From Phycisphaerales bacterium (lineage in GTDB: Bacteria; Planctomycetota; Phycisphaerae; Phycisphaerales; UBA1924): a stretch of 64,000 bases of DNA. Position numbers and translations under genes: made by a program. This document shows positions 60,949-64,000 of this stretch, piece after piece (the stretch's first letter is position 1; the number at the start of each line of letters is the position of its first letter). The stretch spans positions 1-64,000 of the forward strand of contig JANQQZ010000102.1 in the NCBI GenBank assembly GCA_028284805.1. Direction: 5' to 3'. Under the pieces are notes generated by a model. It did no database searches. It saw only the letters and a program-made list of their open reading frames with translations, and had not been told where the DNA came from.

Positions 60949-62529
60949 GTGAAGATCAAGACCGACGAGATTGCCAGCATCATCAAGCAGGAAATCGAGC
61001 AGTACTCCGCTGATCTCGAGGTGTCCGAGGTCGGACGCGTCGTGGAGGTCGGCGACGGCATCGCTCGTGTCTACGGCCTGTCCAACGCCATGGCTGGCGA
61101 GCTCGTCGAGTTCGAGACCTCCGAGGGCTCGGTCATGGGCCAGGTGATGAACCTGGAGACCGACACCGTCGGCGCGGTCATCTACGGCGACTACCTCGCG
61201 GTGAAGGAAGGCGACCTGGTCAAGAGCACGAGCCGCCTGCTCGAGGTGCCCGTCGGTGAGCAGATGCTCGGGCGCGTGGTCGACCCCCTGGGTAAGCCGC
61301 TCGACGCGGGCCCCGCGCTCAACGCCACCGAGACGCGCAAGGTCGACATCATCGCCCCGGGCATCGCCGAGCGGCAGCCCGTGACCGAGCCTCTCCAGAC
61401 GGGCATCAAGGCGATCGACGCGATGATCCCGATCGGGCGAGGCCAGCGCGAGCTGATCATCGGTGACCGCAAGACCGGCAAGACCGCGGTCGCTGTCGAC
61501 ACGATCATCAACCAGAAGCAGTACTGGGGCACCGAGGAAGCGGTGGTCTGCATCTACGTCGCGGTGGGCCAGAAGGAATCGACCGTCGCGGGTGTCGTCG
61601 AGACGCTGAAGGAGAACGGCGCGATGGACTACACCATCGTCGTCAACGCCGCCAGCTCCGACCCCGCCCCGATGCAGTACGTCGCGCCCTACTCGGGCTG
61701 CGCGATGGGCGAGTACTTCATGTGGTCGGGCAAGGGCGGCCAGGGCACGATGGCCGACGGCAAGCCCATGCCCAAGCACGCCCTGCTCGTCTACGACGAC
61801 CTGAGCAAGCAGGCGGTCGCGTACCGCCAGCTGTCGCTGCTGCTCCGCCGCCCGCCCGGGCGTGAGGCGTACCCGGGTGACGTGTTCTACCTGCACAGCC
61901 GTCTGCTCGAGCGCGCGACCAAGCTCAGCGACGACAACGGCGGCGGCTCGCTGACCGCCCTGCCCGTCATCGAGACGCAGGAGGGCGACGTCTCGGCGTA
62001 CATCCCGACCAACGTGATCTCGATCACCGACGGCCAGATCTACCTCGAGCCCGAGCTCTTCTTCTCGGGTGTGCGTCCGGCCATCAACGTCGGTATCTCG
62101 GTGAGCCGCGTGGGCGGCAACGCGCAGATCAAGGCGATGAAGAAGATCGCGGGTTCGCTTCGGCTCGACCTCGCCGCCTACCGCGAGCTCGAGGCATTCG
62201 CCCAGCTCGGCACCGAGCTCGACAAGGCCACCCAGGCCCAGCTCGACCGCGGCGCCCGCATGGTCGAGCTGCTGAAGCAGCCGCAGTACGTGCCTCAGGA
62301 AGTCGTCGACCAGGTCATCTCGATCTACGCGGGCACCAAGGGCTTCCTCGATCAGGTTGAGATCAAGGACGTGCCGCAGTTCGAGGCCGACATGCTCAAG
62401 TACTTCCAGACCGTGGGCAAACCCGTCCGCGACGAACTGGCCTCGAAGAAGGCGCTCGACGACGACCTAACTTCGAGCCTTGAGAAGGCGCTCAACGAGT
62501 TCAAGAGCGGGTGGAAGCCTGAGGGATAA
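60949..62529 (+). CDS. atpA: F0F1 ATP synthase subunit alpha
   Basis: A 526-residue alpha subunit of the F1 sector. Visible are the N-terminal beta-barrel ('[20 protein letters not shown]'), P-loop '[20 protein letters not shown]', '[13 protein letters not shown]'-type '[13 protein letters not shown]', '[20 protein letters not shown]' and the catalytic-interface Arg in '[20 protein letters not shown]'. Between GEYF and YDDL there are 24 residues, against about 10 in E. coli, so a Gly/Met-rich insert of some 14 residues is present. GTG start with GGAG upstream. No other atp gene is adjacent: it stands alone between a minus-strand regulator pair and a secreted-protein gene, not in the usual atpIBEFHAGDC operon. 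Confidence 0.96.
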   Translation: MKIKTDEIASIIKQEIEQYSADLEVSEVGRVVEVGDGIARVYGLSNAMAGELVEFETSEGSVMGQVMNLETDTVGAVIYGDYLAVKEGDLVKSTSRLLEVPVGEQMLGRVVDPLGKPLDAGPALNATETRKVDIIAPGIAERQPVTEPLQTGIKAIDAMIPIGRGQRELIIGDRKTGKTAVAVDTIINQKQYWGTEEAVVCIYVAVGQKESTVAGVVETLKENGAMDYTIVVNAASSDPAPMQYVAPYSGCAMGEYFMWSGKGGQGTMADGKPMPKHALLVYDDLSKQAVAYRQLSLLLRRPPGREAYPGDVFYLHSRLLERATKLSDDNGGGSLTALPVIETQEGDVSAYIPTNVISITDGQIYLEPELFFSGVRPAINVGISVSRVGGNAQIKAMKKIAGSLRLDLAAYRELEAFAQLGTELDKATQAQLDRGARMVELLKQPQYVPQEVVDQVISIYAGTKGFLDQVEIKDVPQFEADMLKYFQTVGKPVRDELASKKALDDDLTSSLEKALNEFKSGWKPEG

Positions 62530-62547
62530 TGGTCGTCAGGCACCCAT

Positions 62548-62569
62548 GTGAACTCAAGTATGAGTTTGC
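62548..62569 (+). terminator. Weak candidate terminator after atpA
   Basis: A 9-bp stem with wobble pairs (GTGAACTCA / TGAGTTTGC) and a 4-base loop lies 18 bases after the atpA stop and is followed by TTAACTTCT. Strength is doubtful. Confidence 0.35.
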
Positions 62570-62661
62570 TTAACTTCTGACATAGCTTCCGGGTACCAGA
62601 CTGTTCAAAGACGGTACGCTCTCGCAGCCTCGTTGGAGCAGGCACGCGGGAGAGCTGTCAT

Positions 62662-64000
62662 GGTGAATCGATCGGGTCAGTTCGCATTGTTCGTGTGGCT
62701 TGGAACGTGCGCGGCGGCGTGCTTCGGACAGCCAACGCTGGTCGAGACCAACTTTGACTCTGACCTGGAGGGCTGGACGGTCATCAGCATCGTCGGCTCG
62801 AACCGCTGCGGCATGCCGGGATCCGGAAGACTGAGCCAGTCCAGCTTCGAGCCTGCCAATGGCGATCCCGGTGGTCATATGCGCCACTTTGAACCGGCTG
62901 AGAACAGGACATCGCTCTTTCGGGCACCGTCCACATACCACGGCGACCTCTCAGCGGCGTACGGCGGTGTGATCGGCTGGTCGTGGCGGACCTCGAACGA
63001 AGGGTCGGCCAACGACATCGATGACATCTATATCCAGGGAGCCGGGATGACGATCTGGGCGGCCACTCCCAAAGCGGTTGGGCGCTGGGGACGGGTGTAC
63101 GCGCCGCTTGTCGAGGGTGTATGGCGAGTCTCTGTCGCCGGGACAACGTCGTGCGCCAACAACCCCAGCCCGTTCGCCACGGCGGCGCAGATTCAAGCGG
63201 TACTGTCCGATGTGACGGCACTTCTGATCCGAGCGGAGTTCCGAAGCGGACCAGAGACGAATGACCTCGACAGCGTCGCTGTCTTCCTGCCAATCACGGG
63301 GACACCGACTGATGATTTCGAAGCAGGACCGGCCGGCTGGTCGGCCCGCCGGGACGGTGATCTGCAGTGGGGTTCGTCATTCGGAAATGGTGATGCTGGG
63401 CTTCGTTGCGAAGATCTCCTTCTCAACTCCCAGGTTCGCTTCAGTCTGATGGCTCCGCCAAAGTACTTGGGCGACCGTAGCGACCTGATCGGCAAGACGG
63501 TGCGGCTGGATGTGAGGTCGAGTGCGGGTCTCGACGATCCGGACGCGGCGCAGGGCGCTGAGGACTTTCTCGTGATCGGCAGCGGCACGAATGTCGCGCG
63601 GTTCGATCTCAGAAAGCTCCCAGTCGTTGGCGACGCTTGGCGTACTCACTTGGTTCCACTCGTCGCCTCGCCGGCATGGACGGATCCGGATGGGACTGAA
63701 ATCAGCAGCGAAGCATTCGAGAGCATTCTCTCTGCTGTTTCCTGGGTCCAGGTTCGGGCTGAGTATCGCGCTGGCGGAGAAATGACCTTTCTCGACAACG
63801 TTCAATTCGGCGTCGGAGATCCATCGGTCAATGTAACGCCGGCTTCGCTCGAGGGCTGCTTCGGAGAATCGGTCGTACTCGATGCCACCGCGGGCGGTGA
63901 TGCGCCATTCGCGTTCGCTTGGTTCCGGGATGGTGCACCGTTGATGGATGATGGCGTGTTCGCGGGGACCGCGACGGCAACGCTCGAGTTCCTTGTTCCA
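62662..64000 (+). CDS. Secreted protein with two laminin-B-like domains and an Ig-like domain (3' end outside window)
   Basis: The frame is open from ATG 62662 to the window end (446 codons visible). A signal peptide (residues 1-24, 'LFVWLGTCAAACFG') is followed by a laminin B/domain IV-type module (about 28-215): 'FDSDLEGWTVISIVGS', 'SLFRAPSTYHGDLSAAYGG' and 'LSDVTALLIRAEFRSGPETN'. A second module follows (about 220-390): 'DDFEAGPAGWSARRDGD', 'FSLMAPPKYLGDRSDLIGK' and 'VSWVQVRAEYRAGGEMTFLD'. Then an Ig-like domain begins ('GCFGESVVLDATAGGDAPF'). GGAGAG lies 6 bases before the ATG. Composition is lower in GC than atpA. A C-terminal sorting domain such as dockerin is likely but not visible. 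Confidence 0.82.

Overview
The window is a GC-rich bacterial chromosome segment, most likely from the phylum Planctomycetota, probably class Phycisphaerae. This is inferred from content, not from a phylogeny. Three secreted proteins end in tandem EF-hand repeats of the planctomycete 'GC-type dockerin' kind. One ends in a PEP-CTERM-like 'PAPGTAALLGLGGLA..RRRR' tail. One carries Chlamydia-type polymorphic membrane protein (PMP) repeats, a PVC-superphylum trait. No rRNA operon, CRISPR array, transposase or prophage was seen. Three tRNA genes are present: Asn-GTT, Ile-GAT and Arg-CCT.

Layout. 1-5.2 kb: tail of an unknown gene, a Ca2+/Na+ antiporter, an HD-GYP phosphodiesterase, a long coiled-coil efflux adaptor and futalosine hydrolase (menaquinone). 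5.3-11.3 kb: a type IV pilus inner-membrane block (PilM, PilN-, PilO- and PilP-like proteins and a PilB/GspE ATPase); the PilT-type retraction ATPase is separate at 34.6 kb and a pseudopilin at 18.5 kb. 11.5-17.1 kb: an acetate-scavenging set (porin, DUF4212 subunit, VC_2705-type Na+ symporter, acetyl-CoA synthetase). 17.1-18.5 kb: three small lipoproteins. 18.5-26.4 kb: mutY, an Nfu N-domain protein, the c-di-AMP pair cdaA/ybbR, a fructosamine-kinase-like protein, tRNA-Asn and membrane proteins. 26.5-36.8 kb: photolyase, ligase-associated helicase with PdeM, Bcp peroxiredoxin, aminotransferase, glycerate kinase, pilT and an FAD oxidoreductase.

36.9-48 kb: a secreted protease and a PMP-repeat protein, both dockerin-tagged and divergently arranged; an exporter; a dicarboxylate/amino-acid symporter; a heme oxygenase/ferritin iron pair with a candidate Fur/PerR box; and the PEP-CTERM-like protein. 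48.3-52.7 kb: tRNA-Ile, DUF502, HPF, PtsN, HPr, a zinc-ribbon membrane protein, a 43-residue secreted Cys-rich peptide behind a near-consensus promoter, and murA. 52.9-55.8 kb: a looser region with a lipoprotein, a membrane protein, a DUF6236-like gene broken by a 10-bp tandem duplication, and tRNA-Arg. 56-64 kb: an outer-membrane-type protein, a DUF1028/VCBS/dockerin fusion, a response regulator with a degenerate Hpt-like tail, an isolated atpA behind a leader with two mutually exclusive hairpins, and the start of a laminin-B-domain secreted protein.

Most of the window is ordinary core genome. The parts most worth a second look are the DUF6236 locus beside tRNA-Arg, the atpA leader, the small Cys-rich peptide, the altered DGA motif of CdaA, the PMP-repeat/dockerin protein, and the candidate iron box at the ferritin gene.
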